21,107 bases of DNA, from the NCBI GenBank assembly GCA_031411575.1, contig JANOBJ010000151.1, positions 1 to 21,107 on the forward strand. Reading direction: 5' to 3'. Positions 6,650 through 14,172 of this stretch are shown here, piece after piece (positions within the stretch are counted from its first letter, which is position 1; each line of letters opens with the position of its first letter). The notes under the pieces are model-generated. The model did not search any database. It was given only the letters and a program-made list of their open reading frames with translations, and was not told the DNA's origin. This DNA comes from JANOBJ01 sp031411575 (GTDB taxonomy: Bacteria > Pseudomonadota > Gammaproteobacteria > Burkholderiales > Burkholderiaceae_C). Made by a program: the position numbers and the translations under genes.

Positions 6650-9610
6650 TTAGGCTTTTTCGACGTTACAGATCGTCGTCTTGGATTCCTGCATCATCGT
6701 CACGCTGTCGTACCCGTAGGTCGTTGCGGTGTTGATGGCTTCGCCGCGCACCACTGGCGCCGCGCCGTTGGGATAGTAGGGCAGCATGTCGGCCCCCTGC
6801 CAGCGACCGGAGAAGTGGAACGGCATGAACACCGTGTCAGCGCCCACGCGCTCGGTCACCATGGCCTGCACATTCAGGCGCGCCCCTGTCGGTGATGTGA
6901 CCCAGACGCGCTCGCCGTTGCGAATGCCGCGATCTGCCGCTGCCTTGGGGTTGAGCTCGATGAACATCTCCTGCTGCAACTCGGCCAGCCAGGGGTTGGA
7001 CCGGGTTTCCTCGCCACCACCTTCGTACTCGACCAATCGGCCCGAGGTGAGGATCAGCGGGAATTTCTCGTGCAGCTTGTCGGCCAGGTTCTTGGTCTGG
7101 ATCGTCTTGTACAGCGTCGGCAGACGCCAGAAGGCCTTCCTGTCGTCATGCGACGGGTATTTGGCCATCAGGTCGGGGCGTGTGCCGTACAGCGGCTCGC
7201 GGTGCTGCGGCACCGGGTCGGGGAAGTTCCAGACCACGGCCCGCGCCTTGGCGTTGCCAAACGGGTGGCAGCCATGGTTTTGCATGAACACCCGGATCAT
7301 GCCGCCCGAGTTGTCGGTCTTCCAGTTCTTGCCTTCGGCCAGCTTCTTCTCGGCGTCGCTCAGTTCGTCCCACCAGCCCAGCTTTTTGAGCAGCACGTGG
7401 TCCAGCTCGGGGTAGCCGGTGGTGATGTCGGCGCCCACGGAGTGCGAGCCGTCCTCGGCCAGCAGGCTCACGCCGTCACGCTCGACGCCAAAGTTGGCGC
7501 GGAAGTTTCCGCCGCCATCCATGACGTGCTTGGAGGTGTCGTACAGGTTGGGCGAGCCGGGGTGCTTGAGGGCAGGCGTGCCATAGCAGGGCCACGGCAG
7601 ACCGAAATAATCGCCCGTGAAGTCATAGCCGGTTTCCTTGTCCTTGCCGCCTTTCGCCTTGAGCGTCTTGACGTCGAACAGGTTCATGTTGCGCATGTGC
7701 GCCTTCAGCCGCTCGGGGCTCTGACCAGTGTAGCCAATGGTCCAGACCGACTTGTTGATCTCGCGCAGGATGTCTTCGGGCACGGGCTCGTCCATGCCCT
7801 TGACCTTCTGCATCTTGTAGTTCTTGGACAGCTCTTTTCCGAAGCCCAGCTTTTCGGCGAATTGGTGCATGATCATGTGGTCGCTGCGGCTTTCCCACAA
7901 CGGCTCGATCACCTTCTCGCGCCACTGGATCGATCGATTCGACGCCGTGGCCGAGCCGCTGGTCTCAAACTGCGTGGCGGCCGGCAGCAAGTACACCGCG
8001 CGGTTGGGGTTCAGGTCTTCTGCCTTGCCCGGCATGGCCGCCATGGCAGCCGTGGCTGACGGGTAGGGGTCCACCACCACCAGCAAATCAAGCTTGTCCA
8101 TCGCGCGCTTCATCTCCAAACCGCGCGTCTGCGAGTTGGGCGCGTGGCCCCAGAAGAACACGCCGCGCAGGTTGGAATCCTGGTCAATCAGCTCGTTCTT
8201 TTCGAGCACGCCGTCGATCCAGCGCGACACGGTGATGCCGGGCTTGCTCATCATGGCGGGTGACGCAAACTGCTTTTTGATCCACTCGAAATCAACGCCC
8301 CAGGCGGTGGCGAAATGCTTCCACGCGCCCTCCACGATGCCGTAGTAGCCGGGCAGCGAATCGGGGTTGGGGCCCACATCGGTAGCGCCCTGCACGTTGT
8401 CGTGACCACGGAAGATGTTGGTGCCACCGCCGGATTTGCCGACATTGCCCAGCGCAAGCTGCAGGATGCACGAGGCGCGCACCACGGCGTTGCCGGTGGT
8501 GTGCTGCGTCTGGCCCATGCACCACACGATGGTGCCCGGGTTGTTCTCGTGCAGCATGGTGGCGACCTTGAGCATCTGGTCTTCCTTGACGCCGCAGGCC
8601 TCTTCGACCTTGTCCGGTGTCCATTTGGCCAGCACGTCTTCCTTGACCTTGTCCATGCCGAAGACACGGTCATTCAGGTATTTCTTGTCTTCCCAGCCGT
8701 TCTTGAAGATGTGGTACAGCAAACCGAACAGGTAGGGGATGTCAGAGCCGGAGCGGATGCGCACGTACTCGTCGGCCTTGGCCGCCGTGCGCGTGAAGCG
8801 CGGATCGACCACGATCATCTTGCAGCCGGTTTCCTTGGCGTGCAGCATGTGCAGCAGAGACACCGGGTGCGCCTCGGCCGCGTTGGAACCGATGTACAGG
8901 GCGACCTTGCTGTTTTGCATGTCGTTGTACGAATTGGTCATCGCCCCGTAGCCCCAGGTGTTGGCAACGCCTGCCACCGTGGTGGAGTGGCAGATGCGCG
9001 CCTGGTGGTCGCAGTTGTTGCTGCCCCAGAAGCTCACGAACTTGCGCAGCAGGTAGGCCTGCTCGTTGTTGTGCTTGGACGAGCCGACGAAGTACACGCT
9101 GTCAGGGCCGCTGGCCTTTTTTAGCTCCAGCATCTTGGCGCTGATCTCGGTCAGCGCGGTGTCCCAGCTGATGCGCTCGTACTTGCCGTTGACCAGCTTC
9201 ATCGGGTAGCGCAGGCGGAATTCGCCGTGGCCGTGCTCGCGCAGCGCAGCGCCCTTGGCGCAATGCGCGCCGAGGTTGATGGGCGAGTCAAAGACCGCCT
9301 CCTGGCGCACCCAGACACCGTTTTCCACCACCGCATCGACCGCGCAGCCCACCGAGCAGTGGGTGCAGACCGTGCGTTTGACTTCGATCTTGCCCTCGCC
9401 GATGGCCACCTTGCCCTCGGCTGCCTGGGCTTTTTTCACCAGCGTCAGCTGCGAAGCCGCGATGCCGACGCCCAGACCAAGGCCCGAACGGCGCAGGAAC
9501 AGGCGGCGGTCCATCGTGGGAAGCGCCTGAGAAAGGCCCCGGCGCAGACTGTGCACAAACGGGGACGAGGCGGTGCCCGAGGCAGCGCCCGATTTTTTGG
9601 TCAACAACAT
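6650..9610 (-). CDS. fdhA: Periplasmic formate dehydrogenase alpha subunit, bis-MGD, cysteine form
   Basis: The 986-residue catalytic subunit oxidises formate to CO2 at a Mo- or W-bis(pyranopterin) centre. A twin-arginine signal is visible after a 32-residue leader (DRRLFLRRSG, Arg35-Arg36, then a hydrophobic stretch ending in AQA near residue 63), so the enzyme is exported to the periplasm. The N-terminal [4Fe-4S] ligands are C82, C85, C89 and C117, with the conserved Lys119 after the last one. The metal ligand is Cys207 next to His208 (ARICHSTTVAG), where E. coli FdnG has selenocysteine; there is no in-frame TGA. The molydopterin dinucleotide-binding C-terminal domain spans roughly the last 150 residues. 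I chose the ATG at 9608-9610 because it has a GGAG site 6 nt upstream; a longer reading from a TTG at 9625 is less likely. It is preceded by the small Tat-signal gene (24 nt) and followed by fdhB (9 nt). Confidence 0.96.
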   Translation of the reverse strand: MLLTKKSGAASGTASSPFVHSLRRGLSQALPTMDRRLFLRRSGLGLGVGIAASQLTLVKKAQAAEGKVAIGEGKIEVKRTVCTHCSVGCAVDAVVENGVWVRQEAVFDSPINLGAHCAKGAALREHGHGEFRLRYPMKLVNGKYERISWDTALTEISAKMLELKKASGPDSVYFVGSSKHNNEQAYLLRKFVSFWGSNNCDHQARICHSTTVAGVANTWGYGAMTNSYNDMQNSKVALYIGSNAAEAHPVSLLHMLHAKETGCKMIVVDPRFTRTAAKADEYVRIRSGSDIPYLFGLLYHIFKNGWEDKKYLNDRVFGMDKVKEDVLAKWTPDKVEEACGVKEDQMLKVATMLHENNPGTIVWCMGQTQHTTGNAVVRASCILQLALGNVGKSGGGTNIFRGHDNVQGATDVGPNPDSLPGYYGIVEGAWKHFATAWGVDFEWIKKQFASPAMMSKPGITVSRWIDGVLEKNELIDQDSNLRGVFFWGHAPNSQTRGLEMKRAMDKLDLLVVVDPYPSATAAMAAMPGKAEDLNPNRAVYLLPAATQFETSGSATASNRSIQWREKVIEPLWESRSDHMIMHQFAEKLGFGKELSKNYKMQKVKGMDEPVPEDILREINKSVWTIGYTGQSPERLKAHMRNMNLFDVKTLKAKGGKDKETGYDFTGDYFGLPWPCYGTPALKHPGSPNLYDTSKHVMDGGGNFRANFGVERDGVSLLAEDGSHSVGADITTGYPELDHVLLKKLGWWDELSDAEKKLAEGKNWKTDNSGGMIRVFMQNHGCHPFGNAKARAVVWNFPDPVPQHREPLYGTRPDLMAKYPSHDDRKAFWRLPTLYKTIQTKNLADKLHEKFPLILTSGRLVEYEGGGEETRSNPWLAELQQEMFIELNPKAAADRGIRNGERVWVTSPTGARLNVQAMVTERVGADTVFMPFHFSGRWQGADMLPYYPNGAAPVVRGEAINTATTYGYDSVTMMQESKTTICNVEKA

Positions 9611-9634
9611 GAGACTCTCCAGCAAGAGTGGGAG

Positions 9635-9841
9635 TTAAACGAGGGTGGTCTTGTAATACTGCTTGACGTGGTCCGTCAGGCTGTAGCCGCCGCCTCTTGC
9701 GGGCGGGGCCTTGGGTTCAACGGTGGTGGGCCCGACGGCGCGCGTCGCGGGCAACAGGCTCGTCGCTGCGGCGATGGCACCGGCTGTGCCGGCGCCGGCG
9801 AATAGCGTACGGCGGGATAGCTTGCTCGATGGCTGGCTCAT
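9635..9841 (-). CDS. Formate dehydrogenase region Tat-signal protein (TIGR02811-like)
   Basis: This 68-residue protein has a twin-arginine signal (KLSRRTLFAGAG near residues 7-18) followed by an Ala-rich hydrophobic stretch, and a short mature tail ending in SLTDHVKQYYKTTLV. Small Tat-targeted proteins of this size and C-terminal pattern are found directly upstream of fdhA in many proteobacteria and are described as the formate dehydrogenase region Tat target family. A role as an additional small subunit or an assembly partner is suggested by position, not shown. I chose the ATG at 9839-9841, which has a GAGGA site 7 nt upstream; the open frame extends further upstream without homology-like sequence. 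It is the first gene of the fdhABC operon. Confidence 0.88.
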   Translation of the reverse strand: MSQPSSKLSRRTLFAGAGTAGAIAAATSLLPATRAVGPTTVEPKAPPARGGGYSLTDHVKQYYKTTLV

Positions 9842-9890
9842 GGGGGTGTCCTCAACGTCACACTTAGGAAACAAACTGCATAGCCACTTA

Positions 9891-9919
9891 AATGTAACGA
9901 CCCGTCGCGGCTTCGGCAA
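9891..9919 (-). promoter_or_regulatory. Candidate sigma70-type promoter for the fdhABC operon
   Basis: On the minus strand TTGCCG (9914-9919) and TACATT (9891-9896) are separated by exactly 17 nt and each matches the sigma70 consensus at 4 of 6 positions. It would give a leader of about 40 nt before the first ATG at 9841. It is the best spaced pair I found in this intergenic region, but the match is modest and a different sigma factor or activator may be used. Confidence 0.25.
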
Positions 9920-10071
9920 TAGGTAAGCATACGCACTTTCCCTGTGTTGGCTGTGTGCGTTTGGGAATTCCCCGCAGGAAGCCTGGTGCATGCGCGCCCG
10001 GCCCCGGCGGGCGGGCAGTCAGCACATCCCATCGGTCGATCGCGGACAGGCATTCACGCTCTCGTCCCGGA

Positions 10072-10113
10072 TGCTACATTTTTAATAGCAAACAATGACC
10101 AGCCGATGCGGAC
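10072..10113 (+). repeat. 42-bp dispersed repeat, copy B (intergenic)
   Basis: This copy lies in the non-coding region between the TorD-family gene and the fdh operon. It shares AATGACC and ATGCGGAC with the other copies at the same spacing and has TGCTA paired with TAGCA around an AT-rich loop. It is in the same orientation as copies at 5754-5795 and 18372-18413, that is, opposite to transcription. Confidence 0.85.
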
Positions 10114-10154
10114 TATTCTGCGAAAAAGCTTGAAGAATGTCCCGCAAGTCCGCG

Positions 10155-10790
10155 TCAGGGCAGCATGTCAAAACCCTGCGCCTCCACGCTGGCAAAGGCG
10201 CCGGTGAAGCCCGCCAGCGCCGCATAGAACCGGGCCTTGGGGTGCGCTGTGATCGACTCGCACAGGCGCATAACCCACGGCTGCATGTGGTCTGAATAAA
10301 ACGCGCGCTGGCTCGTCAGGTTCGCGACAGCTACGTCGTCTCCGGCAATCAGGTAGCGCATCACCTCGCACAGGTAGGCGACATGGTCTTCAGTCTCGGG
10401 CATGGCCTCGTCGCGCGCCAGGCCGAGCCTGGCGAGATCGGTGCGCAGCTTGGCCAGCGGCTTTTCGTTGAGAAATCCACTCAGGTAATGCGAGCCGTAC
10501 AGATAAATCTCGGGCTTGCCGACACCGCCAAACAGCGCGTTGTATTCGCCCTGGACCGCTGCGTCGCCCAGGTCGCGGGCTGCAGCCACGAGGGCGCGCC
10601 ACGGCTCCTCCAGAAAACCGCCGGCCGCGGGCGCCTCGGTGGCGGCCACTCGCAGCTGCGCCAGCAGCCCGGGCGGCGGCGGCGCGTAGAACAGCTGGGC
10701 CAGCAGGCCGTAAATCTCGGCCCGCGCGGTTTCTTCGTCCAGCGCAGAAGACCCTGGGGGGTTGGGGTCAAAGCCCAGTTTCGTACTCAT
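10155..10790 (-). CDS. TorD-family molybdoenzyme chaperone
   Basis: The 211-residue all-helical protein belongs to the TorD/DmsD/NarJ group of cytosolic chaperones, which bind the apo catalytic subunit or its Tat signal until the cofactor is inserted. The family signature is seen as ETEDHVAYLCEVMRYL (about 132-147), matching the usual E-P-x-D-H pattern with Thr in place of Pro. An N-terminal EIYGLLAQLFYAPP (about 25-38) and the EYNALFGGVGKP segment (82-93) also fit. The ATG at 10788-10790 has a GGAG site about 8 nt upstream. It follows the multi-[4Fe-4S] protein gene by 52 nt and is the last gene before the intergenic region. Because Tat-exported FdhA is encoded next, FdhA is its most likely client. 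Confidence 0.9.
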   Translation of the reverse strand: MSTKLGFDPNPPGSSALDEETARAEIYGLLAQLFYAPPPPGLLAQLRVAATEAPAAGGFLEEPWRALVAAARDLGDAAVQGEYNALFGGVGKPEIYLYGSHYLSGFLNEKPLAKLRTDLARLGLARDEAMPETEDHVAYLCEVMRYLIAGDDVAVANLTSQRAFYSDHMQPWVMRLCESITAHPKARFYAALAGFTGAFASVEAQGFDMLP

Positions 10791-10842
10791 CCATGTTTCT
10801 CCGGAGCGACCGTTGTCCTGAAGGGGGGCCTGACCCGAAACC

Positions 10843-12951
10843 TCAGAGGTCGGTGATTTTGGTTTCGTTTTGCGCGGAGTAGATGTCGATGACGCGGCAA
10901 TCGCTGCACATCTTCAGCCGCTCAAGCGCCGCGCCCTGGAACATCGAATGCCCGCTCAGCTTGCCGAGCATGGCCTCTATCGCCTTGAGGGTGCCGAACG
11001 GCTTGCCGCAGCGCACACAGCCGTAGGGCTGGCTCTCGTTGAGCACGCGGGCTTCCTTGCGCGCGGGCGTGGTCAGCAGGCGCGGCTGCAGCGTGATGGC
11101 GTCTTCCGGACAGGTCTGCACACAGAGGCCGCACTGCACGCAGTTTTTCTCGATGAAGCGCAGTTGCGGCAGCTGCGGGTTGTCCTGCAGCGCATTGGCC
11201 GGGCAGGCGCTTACGCAGCTCAGGCACAACGTGCAGGTGTCCTTGTTGACCAGCAGCGCGCCAAACGGCGACGCGCCCCCGGCCGGCAGATCAATCACCT
11301 CGGGCCGTGCGTCGGCCTGCAGCGGCGCATGCTCCATCAAATGGTCCAGCGCCAGATCGAGCGTGGCGCGCTTCTCCTGCGCCACCGCGAAGCGGGCTAC
11401 GGTGCGGGGCAGCAGCTGGCGGGTTTGTTGCAGGCCAGCAAGGCCGGCATCCAGTTCGGCGGGAGAGGCAGCCGTCAGCAGCTTGAAGTGCGTGCCGCTG
11501 TAGCCCAACCCGGCGAGGATCGTCTGCGCCACTGCCATCTGCGCAGCCAGCGCATCGCGGTACTGCGGCGCCTCTTCATCGGTCAGCAGCACCACCGCTT
11601 GCGATGCACCAAAGGCCACCGCGCTGAGCCAGAGGTCGACACCCACGCTGGCGGTGTGCCACAGCGCCACCGGCATCACGCTGGCCGGAACGCCGTGCGC
11701 CTTCTTCAGCTGCGCGGCCCGACCCAGTTGCTCGACCAGCGCCTGCCCGCGCTCCTGGCTGTGCAGCAGCAGGACGGCATCCTTGCCGCCCGCCTTGGCG
11801 TAGGTAGAGAGCAGGGTCTTCAGCTTCACGCCCTGCTCGCTGGCACGCGGGTAGGCGTAGGTCAGCGCGCCGGTCGGGCACACCGTGGTGCAGGCGCCGC
11901 AGCCCACACACAGGTTGGGGTTGACCTTGATCTGTTGACGGGACTTTTCACTCGAGATGGCCTGCGCCGAGCACACCTCGATGCAGGCGTTGCAACCCAC
12001 GGTTTCGTTGCGGCTGTGGGCGCAGAGCTTTTGCTTGTAGTTGAAGAACTTGGGCTTGTCGAACTCGCCGACCAGTTCGCGCAGCTTCAGGATCAGCGGC
12101 AAGGCCAGCGGCGACGCAGCCACGTCGTGGTGAAAATAGCCCTGCGGCGGCGCGTGCTGCGTGAACGATGGCGTGGCGCGCAAATCAAGCACCAGGTCAA
12201 ACTTGTCGGTCAGGTCTTCGGGGTCACGGCCAAAGTCGATTGCGCCGGCCACACCGCACACCTTGACGCACTCGCGCTGGGAGGTGCACAGCGCGTTGTT
12301 GATCTGATAGTCCAGCCCGATGGCGCCTTCCGGGCAGACCGCCAGGCAGGCGTTGCAGCGGGTGCACAGGTCCAGGTCGATCGGGTTGCTGCGCGACCAT
12401 TGCAGCTCAAAGGCGCCCAGCCAGCCGGTCAGAGCGCCGATGGTGCCGCCCAGCGTGGGAAAGCGCCGCTCCTGCGCGCCCCCGCTGCGCCCGGGGCCCT
12501 GGGTGAACAGCGTCACGTCCAGCACGTCGGCCACCAGCGCGGCAGCCTGCTCAGCCTGGTCCAGTGGGCCGATGATCAGCAGCCGGCCGGTGCTTTTGTA
12601 GGTGACGGTCGAGACCGGCTCGGGCTCGGGCAGGTGCGCTGCCGCCAGCAGAGCGGCCAGCTTGGGCATGGCTTTGGAGGCATCGCGGCTCCAGCCACCG
12701 GTTTCGCGGATGTTGACAAACCGGATGGCCGACACCGCGCCCTCGGTTTGCGTGCCCAGTTCGGCGAACAGCCGCTTTTCCTGCGTGCAGGCAACCACCA
12801 CATCCTCACCGCTGCGGATCGCCTGCTGGAAAGCCGGTGCCTCGCGCCGGCACAGGGTGGAATGAAGGGTCAGGTCTTCGTCAAGCGCTGCGCCCAGCAC
12901 TTTGGGCTGGAGCGGCATCGTCTGGTTGCAGTCGCAAATCAGGGTGGGCAT
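10843..12951 (-). CDS. Large multi-[4Fe-4S] cluster protein of the formate dehydrogenase accessory set
   Basis: The 702-residue soluble protein is rich in ferredoxin-type motifs. Canonical CxxCxxCxxxC groups are at C196-C206, C348-C358, C573-C583 and C604-C614. Less regular sets are at C222/C228/C232 and C310/C320/C323/C327. A pair of CxxC motifs at C645/C648 and C682/C685 near the C-terminus could bind zinc or another cluster. No signal peptide or membrane segment is visible, so it is cytosolic. The N-terminus (CDC at 6-8, Cys34, Cys55) and the central region with a 'VLLTDEE' segment do not resemble a catalytic domain I can name. Similar proteins accompany DUF3305, DUF3306, TorD and fdhA genes in Shewanella and Burkholderiales. 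A role in electron supply during maturation is only inference. The start is the ATG at 12949-12951, which lies 71 nt inside the DUF3306 gene; a longer upstream reading in this frame is a shadow. Confidence 0.88.
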   Translation of the reverse strand: MPTLICDCNQTMPLQPKVLGAALDEDLTLHSTLCRREAPAFQQAIRSGEDVVVACTQEKRLFAELGTQTEGAVSAIRFVNIRETGGWSRDASKAMPKLAALLAAAHLPEPEPVSTVTYKSTGRLLIIGPLDQAEQAAALVADVLDVTLFTQGPGRSGGAQERRFPTLGGTIGALTGWLGAFELQWSRSNPIDLDLCTRCNACLAVCPEGAIGLDYQINNALCTSQRECVKVCGVAGAIDFGRDPEDLTDKFDLVLDLRATPSFTQHAPPQGYFHHDVAASPLALPLILKLRELVGEFDKPKFFNYKQKLCAHSRNETVGCNACIEVCSAQAISSEKSRQQIKVNPNLCVGCGACTTVCPTGALTYAYPRASEQGVKLKTLLSTYAKAGGKDAVLLLHSQERGQALVEQLGRAAQLKKAHGVPASVMPVALWHTASVGVDLWLSAVAFGASQAVVLLTDEEAPQYRDALAAQMAVAQTILAGLGYSGTHFKLLTAASPAELDAGLAGLQQTRQLLPRTVARFAVAQEKRATLDLALDHLMEHAPLQADARPEVIDLPAGGASPFGALLVNKDTCTLCLSCVSACPANALQDNPQLPQLRFIEKNCVQCGLCVQTCPEDAITLQPRLLTTPARKEARVLNESQPYGCVRCGKPFGTLKAIEAMLGKLSGHSMFQGAALERLKMCSDCRVIDIYSAQNETKITDL

Positions 12952-13567
12952 GGTCAGTGGGGCTGGCGGTCGGTTGCGCGGGGCGGGCCGGGTCGCTCGA
13001 AATCGGTGAATCGGGCGCATCGCCGGGGGCGTGCGCATCGGCTGAATGTGCCACGGATTGCGGGGGCGGGGTATCGGCATCATCCCGGGGCTCGGCGGGC
13101 CGGGCGCTGCCGGCTGCCTGTTTCTTGTCGTCGTCCTCGTCGTCGTCAAACAACTTGAGGAACTTGGCACTGACCATTTGCCGCAGCATCGAGGCCGGCA
13201 GCGGGTCGGGCTTGGAGTAGTCGTCGATATAGGTGTCGAGCCGGTCCATCACATTGAAGTGCGGATCGGTGAACAGCTTCTTCACGGCAGCGTTCTTCAC
13301 CTCGCTGGAAACCCCCTGCGCCATGAAGGGCTTGAAGTCCGATCCAGGGGTCAGGGCTTTCACGTCGTCCAGCGTGGGCGCGGGCTCGGCGTCGGCCGGG
13401 GGCGCCGCTTCGGGCACGTCGACCGGTGCAGCCGCTACCGGCAGCGCAGCGGCAGGCGGTACAGCGTCAACCGGTGGCGCAACCGGCTCCGCCAGCGGCT
13501 TGCCCTCGCGCGCATCGACCTTGCGGCGCGACCAGCGACCCAGAAAACCGCCGGGATCATCCGCCAC
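12881..13567 (-). CDS. DUF3306 protein, formate dehydrogenase accessory gene
   Basis: The 228-residue protein starts with the family hallmark GGFLGRWSRRK (6-16) and has the core from about residue 72 to 133 (LTPGSDFKPFM, VKKLFTDPHFNVMDRLDTYIDDYSKPDPLP). An Ala/Pro-rich linker lies between them, and the tail after residue 140 is acidic, then low complexity. DUF3306 has no known biochemical role but is regularly found beside DUF3305 and formate dehydrogenase genes. The best start is a GTG at 13565-13567, preceded by GGGGGTGG; it overlaps the DUF3305 stop by 11 nt. A GTG at 13574-13576 is an alternative. The 3' end overlaps the next gene by 71 nt; the last 20 or so residues read like a shadow of that gene, so the natural stop may have been lost or displaced. 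Confidence 0.88.
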   Translation of the reverse strand: MADDPGGFLGRWSRRKVDAREGKPLAEPVAPPVDAVPPAAALPVAAAPVDVPEAAPPADAEPAPTLDDVKALTPGSDFKPFMAQGVSSEVKNAAVKKLFTDPHFNVMDRLDTYIDDYSKPDPLPASMLRQMVSAKFLKLFDDDEDDDKKQAAGSARPAEPRDDADTPPPQSVAHSADAHAPGDAPDSPISSDPARPAQPTASPTDHAHPDLRLQPDDAAPAQSAGRSA

Positions 13568-14120
13568 CGTTGCCACCCCCGTATTTCTTGTCGGTGGAGA
13601 CCGAGGCCGGGTTGCCAAAGCGGTCCTGCAAGCCCTTGAAACTTTCGGGCCGCTTGCGGCGTTTGGGCTCGGCCACGTGGTGTTCCTCCACGAAGGTCTG
13701 CAGCCATTGCACCACGTCTGCAGGGGCCGGCACCTGTTCCACCGTCTCCTGAGCATCGAGCCAGCGCCCGGCGTCGTGGTAGCTCAACGACACCATGGTG
13801 GGCACGGCAATCAGCTCATCGGCGAGGTGCGGCTCTTCTTCCATGCGCCACAGCACAAACCAGCACGGCGCTGGCGTGGTCACGTTCAGGTAGTAGCCCT
13901 CGGCATCATCCTTGAACAATTCCACGGTGAAGTCCGGATGCAGCCATCGTTCTTCGCTATCATTTTTATAAAGCAGCCGCGGTGTGGTGCCAAAGTTCTC
14001 GTCGTGCGGCAGCACCTCGGCCAGCACCCAGCGCCACGGTTGCCAGCGGCTCATGGGCCCGGTGATGCGCTCGCGGCGCATGACGACGGCTACCGTCAGG
14101 GAGGGGCGTGTGGAGGTCAT
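13557..14120 (-). CDS. DUF3305 protein, formate dehydrogenase accessory gene
   Basis: The 187-residue protein has the DUF3305 pattern: a first strand followed by a basic turn (VAVVMRRERITGPMSRWQPWRWVLAEV, first 36 residues) and a conserved centre with ELFKDDAEGYYLNV and WFVLWRME (about 67-93). A segment RWLDAQETVEQVP follows (about 119-131), and the tail is basic and Gly-rich (KRRKRPESF, GGGNGGG). No signal peptide is present. Function is unknown, and its occurrence beside DUF3306 and formate dehydrogenases suggests a maturation role. The ATG at 14118-14120 lacks a strong ribosome site; the frame is open further upstream but that part is not family-like. It starts 52 nt after fdwA. A short AT-rich palindromic element lies inside the gene at 13956-13977. 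Confidence 0.88.
   Translation of the reverse strand: MTSTRPSLTVAVVMRRERITGPMSRWQPWRWVLAEVLPHDENFGTTPRLLYKNDSEERWLHPDFTVELFKDDAEGYYLNVTTPAPCWFVLWRMEEEPHLADELIAVPTMVSLSYHDAGRWLDAQETVEQVPAPADVVQWLQTFVEEHHVAEPKRRKRPESFKGLQDRFGNPASVSTDKKYGGGNGGG
13956..13977 (+). repeat. AT-rich palindromic element inside the DUF3305 gene
   Basis: A 22-bp segment starts with GCTATCA, has an AT-rich middle and ends with AAGCAGC, giving imperfect GCT/AGC arms. It stands out from the surrounding GC-rich coding sequence. It resembles the palindromic half of the 42-bp repeats and AT-rich hairpin repeats I recall from Comamonadaceae genomes. It would encode about residues 48-56 (RLLYKNDSE) of the DUF3305 protein. It lacks the AATGACC and ATGCGGAC part. 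Confidence 0.4.
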
Positions 14121-14172
14121 GTCAACGGGAACTGTACCGCATGGCCCTTCGGCCTGCGGGCGACGCCCGCTA

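Larger units (their letters stand above)
9842..10154. other. Intergenic region upstream of the periplasmic fdh operon
   Basis: This 313-nt stretch separates the TorD-family gene from the fdhABC operon and is the longest non-coding stretch in the window. It holds a 42-bp dispersed repeat (10072-10113), a 10-bp perfect palindrome GGGAATTCCC (9963-9972) and a weak sigma70-like promoter candidate (9891-9919). A GC-rich inverted segment around 9995-10020 could fold but has no T tract. I see no tRNA, small ORF with a ribosome site, or riboswitch pattern in it. Confidence 0.6.

Noticed and set aside
8986..8997. Possible selenocysteine codon at the formate dehydrogenase active site
   Set aside because: The metal-ligand position in both fdhA and fdwA is a normal Cys codon; no in-frame TGA or SECIS-like need is present.
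9611..9625. TTG start five codons upstream of the chosen fdhA start
   Set aside because: The ATG at 9608-9610 has a GGAG ribosome site inside the would-be extension, so the shorter form is much more likely.
9963..9972. GGGAATTCCC palindrome as an operator for the fdh operon
   Set aside because: A single 10-bp palindrome without a known regulator match and more than 100 nt from the first start codon is too weak to call.
10870..13158. 762-codon open frame on the plus strand opposite the iron-sulfur protein gene
   Set aside because: It is antisense to a gene with clear cysteine cluster motifs, has a His/Gln/Arg/Gly-rich composition typical of shadows in GC-rich DNA and shows no recognisable domain.
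12952..13170. N-terminal extension of the iron-sulfur protein upstream of 12951
   Set aside because: The extra 73 residues (Ser/Thr/Arg/Pro-rich) are a shadow of the DUF3306 gene; the ATG at 12951 begins the family-like sequence.
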